NCBI RefSeq assembly: GCF_904846235.1
Contig: NZ_CAJGZN010000008.1
Location: forward strand, 1 to 64,000
Origin: Psychrobacter immobilis
GTDB taxonomy: Bacteria > Pseudomonadota > Gammaproteobacteria > Pseudomonadales > Moraxellaceae
Direction of reading: 5' to 3'
DNA length: 64,000 bases
In this document: piece after piece, positions 16,872 through 26,600 of the stretch
Numbering within the stretch: position 1 is the first letter of the stretch
Layout: each line of letters begins with the position of its first letter
Translations under genes and position numbers: made by a program
The notes under the pieces: model-generated
The model's database searches: none
What the model was told of the DNA's origin: nothing
What the model saw: only the letters and a program-made list of their open reading frames with translations

Positions 16872-17964
16872 AGCCTTTCACAATTCTGAACGACTATTTT
16901 CCTTAATATAATTTGCAATCGTCATCGAGCTGACTCATTTAAATAGGTCATATAAGCATTAATAAGCATATCAATAAGGTGACAGAGCGACAAGTCATAA
17001 GCTGAAAGGGTTGTAAGCTGATTTTCGACTTGTATGATCGAGGAAGCTGTCACAGATAATATTGCTCTGAACACTATAAGATATAAAGGTTGTCACACTG
17101 TCACGGTAAAAAAGGAGGAGGGGTGTATGGTGGCTAAAACACTCTACCTATTTAAGTATGGCAGTTAATTATCACAACGCTTACCTCACGCATCTGCTAG
17201 CATGTTATGAATGGCTTATTTAGGTTAGGAGTAAAACTAAATCAAGTTTAAATGGGGAAATTAAAACAAAGCATGTATTACGTAAATTTAGTTCAATTTT
17301 AGTGGGAAAATATTTAAATTATAGGCAACTATTTCCTGTTATCTGCCGAAAGTTATCTGATCATGTGAGAGCTTGCATTATGAATAAATATTAATCTGAA
17401 CCTGCATACAGTATGTTAATAATATCGAATAATAATTTACATTGTATTCATCCTTACTGAACCCGATATTTTGAATGGTTATTTGCTTAACATAAGGCAT
17501 TGATAATAAATTTTTTGGCACTTGATCAATGCTTGAAATAGGGTTTTCATAAAAATATTATCACCGTATATAAGATGATTATTAACAAGTTATTCAAAGT
17601 ATTTTACGAACTTTACCTAGTTTTTACTATCAGCGTTTTGCATATGTTCTTAGGACATCCAGTCTTTGACCATAATAGAGTGGTGTAGGACAGGTGTTTT
17701 TAGCGTGACACCGTGACAAGTCTTATTCTATATAGCTTAAAGGCATTTAACATTCGTGACAACATAGTTGCCTACTAGAATGAAGGATAGATGCAAAGCC
17801 ATATTGTTTAAGGTCTGTCCCGGTGTCACGCTTATAATAATGCGAATTTTATGAAAGTTAATAGCTCTTTAATGGATAGTTATATGATGTCCTATTAAGT
17901 GAAGTTGGCTAGCCTACCTTAAACAGTCAAAAACCCTTGAAAATGCCTTTTTAAAATTAATCAG
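16872..17964. other. Gene-free AT-rich region between recombinase trio and defence operon
   Basis: About 1.09 kb without a credible reading frame. Several copies of TGTCAC/GTGACA occur (for example near 16978, 17046, 17093, 17102, 17706, 17824), some joined as GTGACACCGTGAC. The transcripts from both sides end here, trio reading in from the left and defence operon from the right. Recombinase binding or an element end is possible; no RNA gene was recognised. Confidence 0.5.
17702..17832. repeat. 12-base inverted repeat pair with TGTCAC core
   Basis: AGCGTGACACCG at 17702-17713 is the exact reverse complement of CGGTGTCACGCT at 17821-17832. Both are followed on their inner side by a further GAC/GTC. 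The same core recurs at 17102-17109 as TGTCACGG. Such pairs flanking about 107 bases are typical of protein-binding sites, for example for a recombinase. Confidence 0.6.
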
Positions 17965-19434
17965 TCACATGACACCTAATTTTGTGTATAAGGCTTTTTT
18001 ACTTATCATATTAGCGTCTAATGGAGCTAAACGTAATGCAGCTTTTAAGTAGGCTACTGCACCTGAGTAATCACGCATTTGCTCGCAAACTAGTATTAAT
18101 TGGCAAAGCACTTTAAATTTCATTGGCGTCTTTTGATTCACTTTTTCCAAGAGGGCTCTTGCTTCTGGATACTTAGCTTCGAGACCAAGTATTGAGGATT
18201 CGAGATACATTGTAGTAGTGTTTTCTTCTGCAGCTTGCTTCCGCTTTAATAGCCAATATTTAGCCTGATTAATATCACGAATTTGTAGATTTGCTTTAAT
18301 GATTAATTCGAATAGATCTAATGGATGCTGCAATTCGCCCTCTAACAAAACTGCTCTGTTCTCTTCAACAATCTTTTCAAACTCAAACAAGCGGTTCGCT
18401 CTATATAGTGCAATGAGTTGTTGGTGTAATGCTTGTAGATCTTTACTACGATTGTACTCTTGGGCAGAGAGTAGAGCGGCTTTTTGATAGGCTTGCTCAG
18501 ACATGGCAGCTATTACTGCACTAGACCAATCTTGCTCAGGCTTACTTTGATATATAGGGTTGATAGTTATTGATTTAAGTTGTTTCTCAACGGCACTATC
18601 AAATGCTTCAACTAATAGCGATACTGACTGATACCTATGTCTAGGTTGTTTTTGAAGGCAAGTCAGCACTACTTGCTCTAAGTCTGAGTGAATAAAGTTA
18701 TTAATTTCTGTAGGTCGCCTAAAAGGTGCATGGCGTTGAACTTGTGCCGGCGTATTATGTGGTAGTTGCCCTGTAATTAGTTGGTACAGTAGTACTCCTA
18801 GACTATAGATATCTCCCAGTAGCAACTCTTCCAAGCTACCTCTCCGGCTATCCACATTAGAGAACTCAGGTGCTGAATAAAGCACGGTGCCGCCATTTTC
18901 CCTAGAGCGAACGTAAATTTCATCAGGTAAAGCTGAGCTACCGAAATCTGTGAGCTTCACTAAATCTTGTTCGCCCACCAAAATATTATGTGGTTTGATG
19001 TCACCATGAGAGATTGGCACTGATAGATTAGCCAAGTAGTGTACAGCGTCAAGTACTTGCCGATAGATACTGAAAAGTCGCTCGTAAGTTTGACCAAAAT
19101 TTCTCTGATGGTCATCTAACTTTTGCGCCAATGTTTGACTGGGAAAGTATTCCATTTCAATATAAAACCATTCATTCTCGATTCGGCCCATATCAAATAT
19201 CTGTACTATATTAGGATGCACCTCAATCCCTAGTAGCTCTTTTCCTTCAGCTAATTCTCTATCTTCACGTGTCATATCTTTAGGTATTTTAACTGCAACA
19301 ATTTGATTATCTTGTAAGCGCTCAGCGCGCCATACCCAGCCATGACTACCATCACCCAAACATTCTAGAAGTAAGTATTTATCACCCAAGCGTTTATTTG
19401 TGCCTGGTAAGAAATGTGCTGACTTTATATTCAC
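17965..19434 (-). CDS. Serine/threonine protein kinase of the defence operon
   Basis: 489 residues. Residues 18-290 are a Hanks-type kinase: glycine loop GDGSHGWVW (27-35), Lys49 in VAVKIPK, catalytic loop SHGDIKPHN (142-150, HGD in place of HRD), DFG at 163-165 and APEF as the APE motif. The C-terminal 190 residues are helical with TPR-like repeats (QALHQQLIALYRANRLFEFE, VAYLKAALRLAPLDANMI), probably a protein-docking part. There is no membrane segment, so it is cytoplasmic. It is the last gene of the eleven-gene operon and overlaps the preceding gene by four bases. Kinases are a known component of MADS and of some BREX types. It may switch the effector on by phosphorylation (inference). Confidence 0.9.
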   Translation of the reverse strand: MNIKSAHFLPGTNKRLGDKYLLLECLGDGSHGWVWRAERLQDNQIVAVKIPKDMTREDRELAEGKELLGIEVHPNIVQIFDMGRIENEWFYIEMEYFPSQTLAQKLDDHQRNFGQTYERLFSIYRQVLDAVHYLANLSVPISHGDIKPHNILVGEQDLVKLTDFGSSALPDEIYVRSRENGGTVLYSAPEFSNVDSRRGSLEELLLGDIYSLGVLLYQLITGQLPHNTPAQVQRHAPFRRPTEINNFIHSDLEQVVLTCLQKQPRHRYQSVSLLVEAFDSAVEKQLKSITINPIYQSKPEQDWSSAVIAAMSEQAYQKAALLSAQEYNRSKDLQALHQQLIALYRANRLFEFEKIVEENRAVLLEGELQHPLDLFELIIKANLQIRDINQAKYWLLKRKQAAEENTTTMYLESSILGLEAKYPEARALLEKVNQKTPMKFKVLCQLILVCEQMRDYSGAVAYLKAALRLAPLDANMISKKALYTKLGVM

Positions 19435-19988
19435 AGTAACACCTCATTGTGAATTCGGTCTAATGCTATTGTTGACAGGATTTTTATAAATATAAACCTG
19501 CTAAGAGTAACTTCTAAATTATGATGAGCAGAAATACGGTTACCAGTTGAAGAGGTAAAGCCATATTTACAGATATTTTTTAGACTTTTTACATCAGGTG
19601 CGTTTACCAATCCTTGGCTCCAAGTACTGAGTACAAGTTGTATTGGGGAGTGCTGCCATCGCTGCGCTGATTCAAGTAGATTTTTTAATTTCTCTTCTAG
19701 CTTAAGCTGACTAGGTTTTGACCCATCGTATCGCTCAAATTCAATTAAGCACAGCGGTTTTGTTGTGTGCATCTCAAACCATCCTGAATCTGAGCGTATA
19801 TCTGCACCAGAAGTCCCAGGCGCTGGACATTCAACAACTGCCATGTAACCTTGATCATGACCGAAGGTATTCCAAACACTACAACCTAAGCTATGTACTA
19901 GAACATCTTGATCTATAAGTTTTGCACTGGTTAATAATGGAAAGTTGTTTGATACCCACTCAAAGTTGGGCAAAGTCATATTAGCCAT
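19431..19988 (-). CDS. Small protein, possible PD-(D/E)xK-type nuclease fold
   Basis: 185 residues from ATG 19988, which overlaps the end of the HerA gene; a longer frame from 20054 is possible but would overlap HerA by 74 bases. The core ADIRSDSGWFEM (62-73) followed by LCLIEFERYDG (79-89) and a helix (LKLEEKLKNLLESAQRW) has the D...ExK strand-helix look of restriction-endonuclease-like folds, but reads E-F-E, so the lysine is missing or moved. It is not assigned to a family. Its place between HerA and the kinase, with overlaps on both sides, marks it as a true part of the system. Confidence 0.6.
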   Translation of the reverse strand: MANMTLPNFEWVSNNFPLLTSAKLIDQDVLVHSLGCSVWNTFGHDQGYMAVVECPAPGTSGADIRSDSGWFEMHTTKPLCLIEFERYDGSKPSQLKLEEKLKNLLESAQRWQHSPIQLVLSTWSQGLVNAPDVKSLKNICKYGFTSSTGNRISAHHNLEVTLSRFIFIKILSTIALDRIHNEVLL

Positions 19989-21666
19989 TAAATGAGCCCC
20001 AAACACGTAATACCTCTGGCGATTCACCACCATGAATGAGAGCTTTACTACCAACTTTAACTAATAGGGGCGCAGGGATTGAACGTCCGCATACTAATGC
20101 TTCACCAGTAGATAGACTTGGTAACTCATCAAGGTCAGCTTTACTTATCATATCTGAGGCCTTAGCAATAAAGCGTTGATCGTCTGGATTCTTTAGTCGC
20201 ATAGTAATTAGAGTGTTACATTGTGAGGTTACGTCAGGATCTAGTTTAGATGGTCGTTGGCTAACAATGCCAAATCCCACACCAAATTTACGTCCTTCCC
20301 CGGCGATTTTTTTAATAATGCGATGACTAACAGCTTTACCGCCTGCAGGTGCAAAGCTGTGGCCCTCTTCATAGATGATAAAGCAAGGACGAAGTGGATC
20401 TGTTTTACTTGAAGCCGCTTTAAGGATTTCACTGGATAATAGAGCACAAACGACTTGTTTTGCTGTATCGCTGAGACCTTGCAAGTCTACAACAACTAAG
20501 CGTCCTTGTTGGTTGTTAGGACGACCAATCATTTTGTATATGTCAGTGGGCTCTGACATAGCAGCACTATAAAAGCTTTTGCCCTCATTAAGAACTCTAG
20601 ATAGCTTCATAGAAGCAACTGCAGCACTTCTACCAGAGAGTGCCTTTGCTTCTGCTTCAGATAAATCACTCCATTCTTTTAACTCTTCAAGTCCATCACC
20701 TAAAAAATGTCTCAAGCGGTTAATGTCTCGTGGTTCAGTCTTATCGGTATAGCGCCAGTAACGAATAGCAACGTCTAAGACACGTTGCTGTGGTTCAGTG
20801 AGTCCTGGAAGGATTTCAGCGATATCATCCATCTCAAAATGATCAAACTGCAAAGCTAAAGGAATGTTCTTACTAGCATATTTGTGTTTGAACTCCTCAT
20901 TTTGCGGTGTATAGATTTGAATGCCAGCACCGGCAGCTTGAAGTTTTTCAAAAGTTTGTTTTATGATCGGTAGGGTTTCTTTATCACGCGTATCTTCACT
21001 AATCTCTAAGTTATCTGCAAACTGTAAGTTACCACCAGCAAGTGCTTTACCGTATTCGCCATGAGGATCAAACACTACGACTGTACCGTTATTGAGAGTT
21101 ACCAAGCGTTCAATAATTCTACCTACTGTGTATGACTTCCCTGAACCTGTCATAGCTAATACTGCCATATGCTCAGTCACTAACTTGTTCACATCGATAA
21201 ATACTGGAACTGTATTTTCGCCCTTGTCGTACCCAACCAAATTACCAAGGTGTAGGCTTGTATGCTCATTAAATTCGTAAAAATCACTTAAAAACTGAAA
21301 ATCAACGGTTTCTACAGCAGTTCCGGGATTTAAAGGTCTACGTGGTATTTTTATTTGTCGTGAAATAGGATCTCGATATCCGACTAACTCAACTTGTGCG
21401 AACATATTCTCGCCAGTAACGTTTGCACTTGGTAGTAGTTCTAACTCAGTAACACCATCACCAAACCCAGCGTTGTAAAGCATATTGCTACGATTAATTT
21501 TAGTTATTCTCCCTAATACTGCTACTTCGCCTTCATCTTTTCTTTCTTGATGCATAATACGGACAAATTCACCGCGTCGAACAGCAAAAGAGTCTTGCAC
21601 GACCATAGTTAATTGGTTTGCGTCACCTGTATTACCAACGAGTTTTCCCAAAACCTTATATACCAT
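19981..21666 (-). CDS. HerA-like hexameric DNA-translocating ATPase
   Basis: 561 residues. There is an N-terminal HAS-barrel-like part (residues 1-130, GEFVRIMHQERKDEGEVAVL), Walker A AMTGSGKSYTVG (171-182), Walker B CFIIYEEGHSFAP near 430, and a downstream GEGRKFGVGFGIVSQRPSKL sensor/arginine-finger segment as in HerA/FtsK ATPases. HerA rings pump DNA and work with NurA nucleases in archaea, and with SIR2 or other effectors in bacterial defence. Here the gene directly follows a NurA-like gene (11-base overlap), which supports a HerA-NurA pair. It probably supplies the motor for DNA degradation by the defence system (inference). Confidence 0.92.
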   Translation of the reverse strand: MVYKVLGKLVGNTGDANQLTMVVQDSFAVRRGEFVRIMHQERKDEGEVAVLGRITKINRSNMLYNAGFGDGVTELELLPSANVTGENMFAQVELVGYRDPISRQIKIPRRPLNPGTAVETVDFQFLSDFYEFNEHTSLHLGNLVGYDKGENTVPVFIDVNKLVTEHMAVLAMTGSGKSYTVGRIIERLVTLNNGTVVVFDPHGEYGKALAGGNLQFADNLEISEDTRDKETLPIIKQTFEKLQAAGAGIQIYTPQNEEFKHKYASKNIPLALQFDHFEMDDIAEILPGLTEPQQRVLDVAIRYWRYTDKTEPRDINRLRHFLGDGLEELKEWSDLSEAEAKALSGRSAAVASMKLSRVLNEGKSFYSAAMSEPTDIYKMIGRPNNQQGRLVVVDLQGLSDTAKQVVCALLSSEILKAASSKTDPLRPCFIIYEEGHSFAPAGGKAVSHRIIKKIAGEGRKFGVGFGIVSQRPSKLDPDVTSQCNTLITMRLKNPDDQRFIAKASDMISKADLDELPSLSTGEALVCGRSIPAPLLVKVGSKALIHGGESPEVLRVWGSFNG

Positions 21667-22804
21667 TATTTAATTCCTCATCTAAGCCAGACAACCAGCG
21701 AGTTTCAATATCATTGTTTTTAAGTGCACCATGTAAGCTTTGGCGATAAAACTTAGTAAATTTGGGCAAAACCCCCAGTTGCTGATAACCTAAAAGCTGA
21801 GGTAGTGGCATAGCATTAGCCTTGCTTTGCATATCAAGCACCATTAAGCGAGCTGCTACTAAGTCTAGGCCTGTCGTTTCCCAGTCTGGCTCGTCGCCAG
21901 CAAGCTGTACCATCTTTATTTGGCCACCACGAGCACTGCGATAATGAAAACCAATTAAGCCTTGTTGAACTTCCATACTTGGCTCTATACGATTTTCTTT
22001 TTCAGATAAACGAAACGCAATAGTACGTGAATAATTTCCTAAAACCCCATTGATGAAGCGCAGATCGCCAACTCCAGCTAGGCTTTCATCTAAATCAGCT
22101 AAGTTCATCATACGCTCTTCAGAGAACCCGTCACTTAGAAGTATTTGTTGACGACCTTTTTCTGAACGTAAATCTTGTTTGGCAATACTGACGATAGCGC
22201 TAAAGCGCTCGGCTAATATGCTGGCAAGAACTACACCTTTTTGGTTCCATGGAAACAGTTTTGCACGGTGTTTTTGCCAAAATGTCTCAATAGCTTGTAA
22301 GGTATTTTCATATTCTTGCTTATGGCGAATATTTCGATCGAGTGGTGCCATATCCCTTGCCAAAAATAGCGGAGTATCTAGTAAGATTAAATCACAGGGC
22401 TCCCCATTTAGTAGTTGTTTTTCCACTAATTGATAAGCTTGACGAATCTCTATCAAGTCTAGACGCTTACGCTGTGCTTCAAAATCAATATCATCGAGTT
22501 CGGAAACAGAGTCGCTACCTTGTGTGCTAACTTTATTGTCTTCAATCAGCAAGTCCGTGCGGACAGCAGCACTAGCATAAATAAATCCGCCAAGCGCTCT
22601 ATCTATGCAAGACTTAGTTGCAATGCCTGATACTCGGAGATTAACCACAGTTGACTTTGGTACTGCTTTAACCAATCCAGCATCACGAAACAATGGAGCC
22701 ACTTGCTCAATGTCTCTAATTTGCTTAAGCAATCTACCAGCACTTCCTGGCAGACGTAACTGGCTATCTATCGCTAAAGACTGTGCTAAATTCATATTTT
22801 TCAT
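21656..22804 (-). CDS. NurA-like nuclease-family protein
   Basis: 382 residues from ATG 22804, chosen because it overlaps the upstream stop as TAATG (a longer frame starts at 22834). The layout follows NurA: a strand-Gly-rich segment NLRVSGIATKSCIDRALGGF (55-74), an AxAVRTDLLI strand, an IEIRQAYQLVEKQLL helix and CDLILLDTPL (137-146). The latter matches the 'LLLDGSL' motif of NurA. NurA is an RNase-H-fold 5'-3' nuclease. The first motif usually contains an Asp-Gly pair where this protein has Ala-Thr, so a catalytic metal ligand may be changed or the alignment shifted. Adjacent to HerA, it is the best nuclease candidate of the operon. The family assignment is tentative. Confidence 0.5.
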   Translation of the reverse strand: MKNMNLAQSLAIDSQLRLPGSAGRLLKQIRDIEQVAPLFRDAGLVKAVPKSTVVNLRVSGIATKSCIDRALGGFIYASAAVRTDLLIEDNKVSTQGSDSVSELDDIDFEAQRKRLDLIEIRQAYQLVEKQLLNGEPCDLILLDTPLFLARDMAPLDRNIRHKQEYENTLQAIETFWQKHRAKLFPWNQKGVVLASILAERFSAIVSIAKQDLRSEKGRQQILLSDGFSEERMMNLADLDESLAGVGDLRFINGVLGNYSRTIAFRLSEKENRIEPSMEVQQGLIGFHYRSARGGQIKMVQLAGDEPDWETTGLDLVAARLMVLDMQSKANAMPLPQLLGYQQLGVLPKFTKFYRQSLHGALKNNDIETRWLSGLDEELNNGI

Positions 22805-23655
22805 TATTGCGTCCCTGTTCTTAACTGTTCGCATAATAGCTCAGCATAAGCCCAATAGTCAGAATTCATGAGTACATTAGACCCTTTTTCAGTTAGTCTA
22901 TTTTCACTAATAAAGCCGTATTGGCATAGATCTAGCCAGCGTTGATCAATCGCTAGGGTAGAGGTATCAAATAACATTTTAACCGCTTGATGCTGACAAA
23001 TCTCTTTCGCTGCGAAACCTGGGATGGCATAGATTAGGAGTAATACTACCTCATCTTTTTTGTCAGGAATAAAATCAGCCTTATTAACTTCAACTATAGA
23101 GAGAGTCGTATCTCCCGAATGAGTAATTAGCCAATTTAGCCAATCCAATAATATATCGCTATGATCTAGTAGGTTTAGAGACCAAAGGGGTAAGGTGGTC
23201 ATCGCAAATAGACCACTGTTACTGTGTTTACGAATATATCGCGTATGAATTACATCAGCTATCTGATGAAGGGTTGCGTTCGAGCTGCCACTAAAACCTA
23301 TAATTTTTTGGGTGATTTCATCGGCTAGTAATTTTGTTAGGCCATCAGTATTAGCATCGATAATATTTGAAGCGGCTGCCAGATGCCAATCAATTTCAAG
23401 TTCAGGTGCTTGCCAGCAGTCAGTTTTACTGGTTAACGGATCCACTACTAATGCTGCGCAACCAGTTTGCATTGACCAATGATACAAGGTTCGCCAATCT
23501 TCTACTTGGTTTAACTCATCACCTTGCACCAGTAGTAAACCTTGTTGGGGTGGGTTGGATTGCCAGTCACTCGTCAATGGCTGCGCTTGTACAATACTAT
23601 GCAAAAAACGCCCTTTGCGATTACTACCCAGTTTAGCTGATATATATATTGTCAC
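22804..23655 (-). CDS. Defence-operon protein of unknown function
   Basis: 283 residues, GTG start at 23655-23653 overlapping the stop of the big ATPase gene (TAGTG). There is no recognised motif. The N-terminal part is alpha/beta (QGLLLVQGDELNQVEDW, GCAALVVDPL) and the C-terminal part looks like a winged helix (WLDLCQYGFISENRLTEKGS). It is embedded with overlaps on both sides between the ATPase and the NurA-like gene, so it is likely an obligate subunit, perhaps a DNA- or partner-binding one. Confidence 0.6.
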   Translation of the reverse strand: MTIYISAKLGSNRKGRFLHSIVQAQPLTSDWQSNPPQQGLLLVQGDELNQVEDWRTLYHWSMQTGCAALVVDPLTSKTDCWQAPELEIDWHLAAASNIIDANTDGLTKLLADEITQKIIGFSGSSNATLHQIADVIHTRYIRKHSNSGLFAMTTLPLWSLNLLDHSDILLDWLNWLITHSGDTTLSIVEVNKADFIPDKKDEVVLLLIYAIPGFAAKEICQHQAVKMLFDTSTLAIDQRWLDLCQYGFISENRLTEKGSNVLMNSDYWAYAELLCEQLRTGTQ

Positions 23656-26600
23656 TAAGCCCCCAAGCTTTCTGCAAAAGTTAAACGCATTTTTAGGATG
23701 CCTTTATCTACCAATATTTGTTGTTGCTGAATGTTCAGCTTTGGCTCTTCATTCTGATTAATGAACTCATAGATACGTTGCCACTCATCTAAAGACAGTC
23801 CAGTCCCACTAAGTGCTTTATTAGCTATTTCTTTCCAGTCATGCAATGTTCTATCACATGTTAGTAGCACCTCGCTCACCATAAGCTCTTTCATGTCTGA
23901 GAGATTCAATACAGTAGGATGAGGGCTAGAGTGCTGCTGAGAGATGAATAAAGGCTTTAGCATGGGTAGCCAGGCATTAACCTCTTTAATAGAGTTATCT
24001 TTCATTTGATTTAAATGTTGACTGATCTTTATTAGATCGCCATGTATGGGGGCGATTTGACCACGAGCAGGCTTTAATAGCTCATCTGGCAAATCTCGAA
24101 GGGCAGTAAACTGACCATTACGAAGGCTGGCTTGTATGAGCTGACGTTTTTGTTCAGCATCAGAAGGCAAGTCCTCTATTGCGTCTTCGATTAACTGTAG
24201 TTTATTAATCAGTTTAGGCAATTTGGCTATATCGTCTGGATGTGGGTAAGAAGCAGGAGCATCTGCTAGCTGCCTGTGGAGGCAAACAGCTTGAGTCTTC
24301 TGTTCAGCCAAGTTGTCCAATAGTTTTTCAAATCGTGTTTTAAAATCACGGTAACTCGTCAGAATATAACCTTGAATATCAGCAAGAGGTAGTTGTTGTT
24401 CGCTTTGTAGGTTCAATCCGACCTCAAATGCTAACGCATTCAATTTCTCCTGTGAATGAGATAAATCGAGTTTTCTTAAATAATGTAACAGTGTATCGCT
24501 ACCAGCTTGCTGCTCTCTTTTACCTGTGGCACTCGTATTATCTTCTTTCAAGGCTCCATCAAGGATATGGCCTATGGTACGTAAAGAATTGGTATAAAGG
24601 GTTTTTGGAAAATTGTTTAGAGTAGAGACATCGTTTTCAATGTCTGCGATTAAGTCGATTAAACGTCCATTGATTTTTTCAGCACTATCTTCAACGAACT
24701 CCGCAAACAAACAGGCTTGTTCGACACGCTGGAATAATGAGGTAGTCTTATCCTCTAAGTTTAAGTCATGTGAGCTCTTTAAGTTTATTTCAGAGCATTG
24801 TATAGGTTTTACTTTTGCTACTAGTGCTAATACATTAGCTCGTTTAGCGATTAGACCAGCAAGTACACCTGTATCACTGAGGTGAGAGATATCCTGTAAT
24901 TGCTCTTCTTTTTGTTTCAGGTCTATAAAAAGCTGGCGAGCTTTCTCAAGTTGCTCTTTGGCTTCCACGGTAGCGTAACCTAATGAGTTTCGACCAATAG
25001 GTGCAAATATATCGTCTATACGACCTTGACCATAGACTCGGCTCATCACCTCAACTTTGGCTTTGTACCCATCGATGCTATCGTCATTAAACCAGTTATT
25101 AGCTTCGATAATCGCATTATCTAATCGGGATCTTGGATAGTTTTGCCATAAAGCTTGTCTATCGTTAGGGTTTTCCAAAGTTAGAAGGTTTAGTTCACCA
25201 CACCACCACATCCACTCATCGAATACGCTCTTCGCTGTATTATTGGTATCACAAATATAGCCAAAATAAAATTTCTGTTTGAAAGATTCGAATTTCCAAT
25301 TCCATTGTTTATTAGGATGTGCGATACGAGATAAAAACAGTGGAATTTGCGCCTGACTACGCTGCGGATTATTAAGCTCAGTAAAAAGACCTGCATGTTC
25401 ATCAGCAGTAAAGCCTTTAGATATAAAGCTACCAGGAACTTTTAATTTGTCTAGTAAGCTCCCGAGCTCTTCCGATGCAACACCATGTTCACGTTGTAAG
25501 TCCATCAGACCGTTAAGGTTGGGATAGCCGATGGCTAAGGTATACCAGCCTTTAAATAATAAGTTACGATCATTCGTTGATAGCTTGCCATCCGCTTTAA
25601 ATGGCCAAGCAATTAAACCCCGCTCATGCAAACGATGACGCCATTTTTGAATAGCATTGGTTGCAAATGTCGTTAGAGCATTTAGCTTATTCCTAAATTT
25701 TGCTGTAAAGCTTTCAGTGTTTAAAGTGATGCTGTGTTTTTCGCACAACGCTAAGCTCAAGCCTATACGCTCTAACTGATCTGTTTCGCTGGAATTCACA
25801 TAGTGTAGTAGTACCGCATCACGCAGTAGAGAATCATTCTCTAAACGGCTGTATTGTTCCATTAAGTGAGCAGAAGCCGTTAATGCCAACACAGGTGTGC
25901 GACCATTTTTGCGTGCGTAATCAGATGCAAAGTCGTGCAATTGGTCCAACTCGGTTTTGTTGCTTATCCATGCAAGTAACACCTTACCATCAGGATGTAG
26001 TTTGAAACCATCTAGTGTAAACAATCCGCCTCGTGGTTCGCTAAGCAGTACTAAAGGCTGACCATTACTACCAGCACTATTACTTAGTAGGGTTTGATCG
26101 TATTTCCAGTTGTTGTCTAATAAACGGATAAAGCCTGTCAAACGAGCCAAAGATTTTAGAATGGGCTTGTGATTACTGTCCTGTAAAAGCTCAGCCATGG
26201 CTTTTTTGTGACCATCACCCATACTAGGGTCTTTGAAAATAAGCGAGTTTTGTTGCACGCTGCGGTAGCGCAAGTCCAGTCGTAATAGCATCGCAACGCT
26301 GGGTCCGATGTGGGTAGCTTCATGTGTATCAAGCTCGGTCGCTTCACCGACCAGTTTTTGCCATAGAGCATCGGCGGCAAATTCAATCGCTGGATGATCA
26401 TATAGTAAGCTCAGTAAGTGCTTAAACTCACCTTTGGACAACGGTAATAACACGGCATGTTTGTCTTCGCTTTGGACCTGCTCTTTGATAGAAAAAGTAG
26501 ATATATTATCGAGCAAAGTATCTAAGCTAAGAGCTTGTTCGACAGCGGGATAGTACCACTCCTCACCTTCACGTCGGAATTTGGCTTCTTCTAGAGCTTT

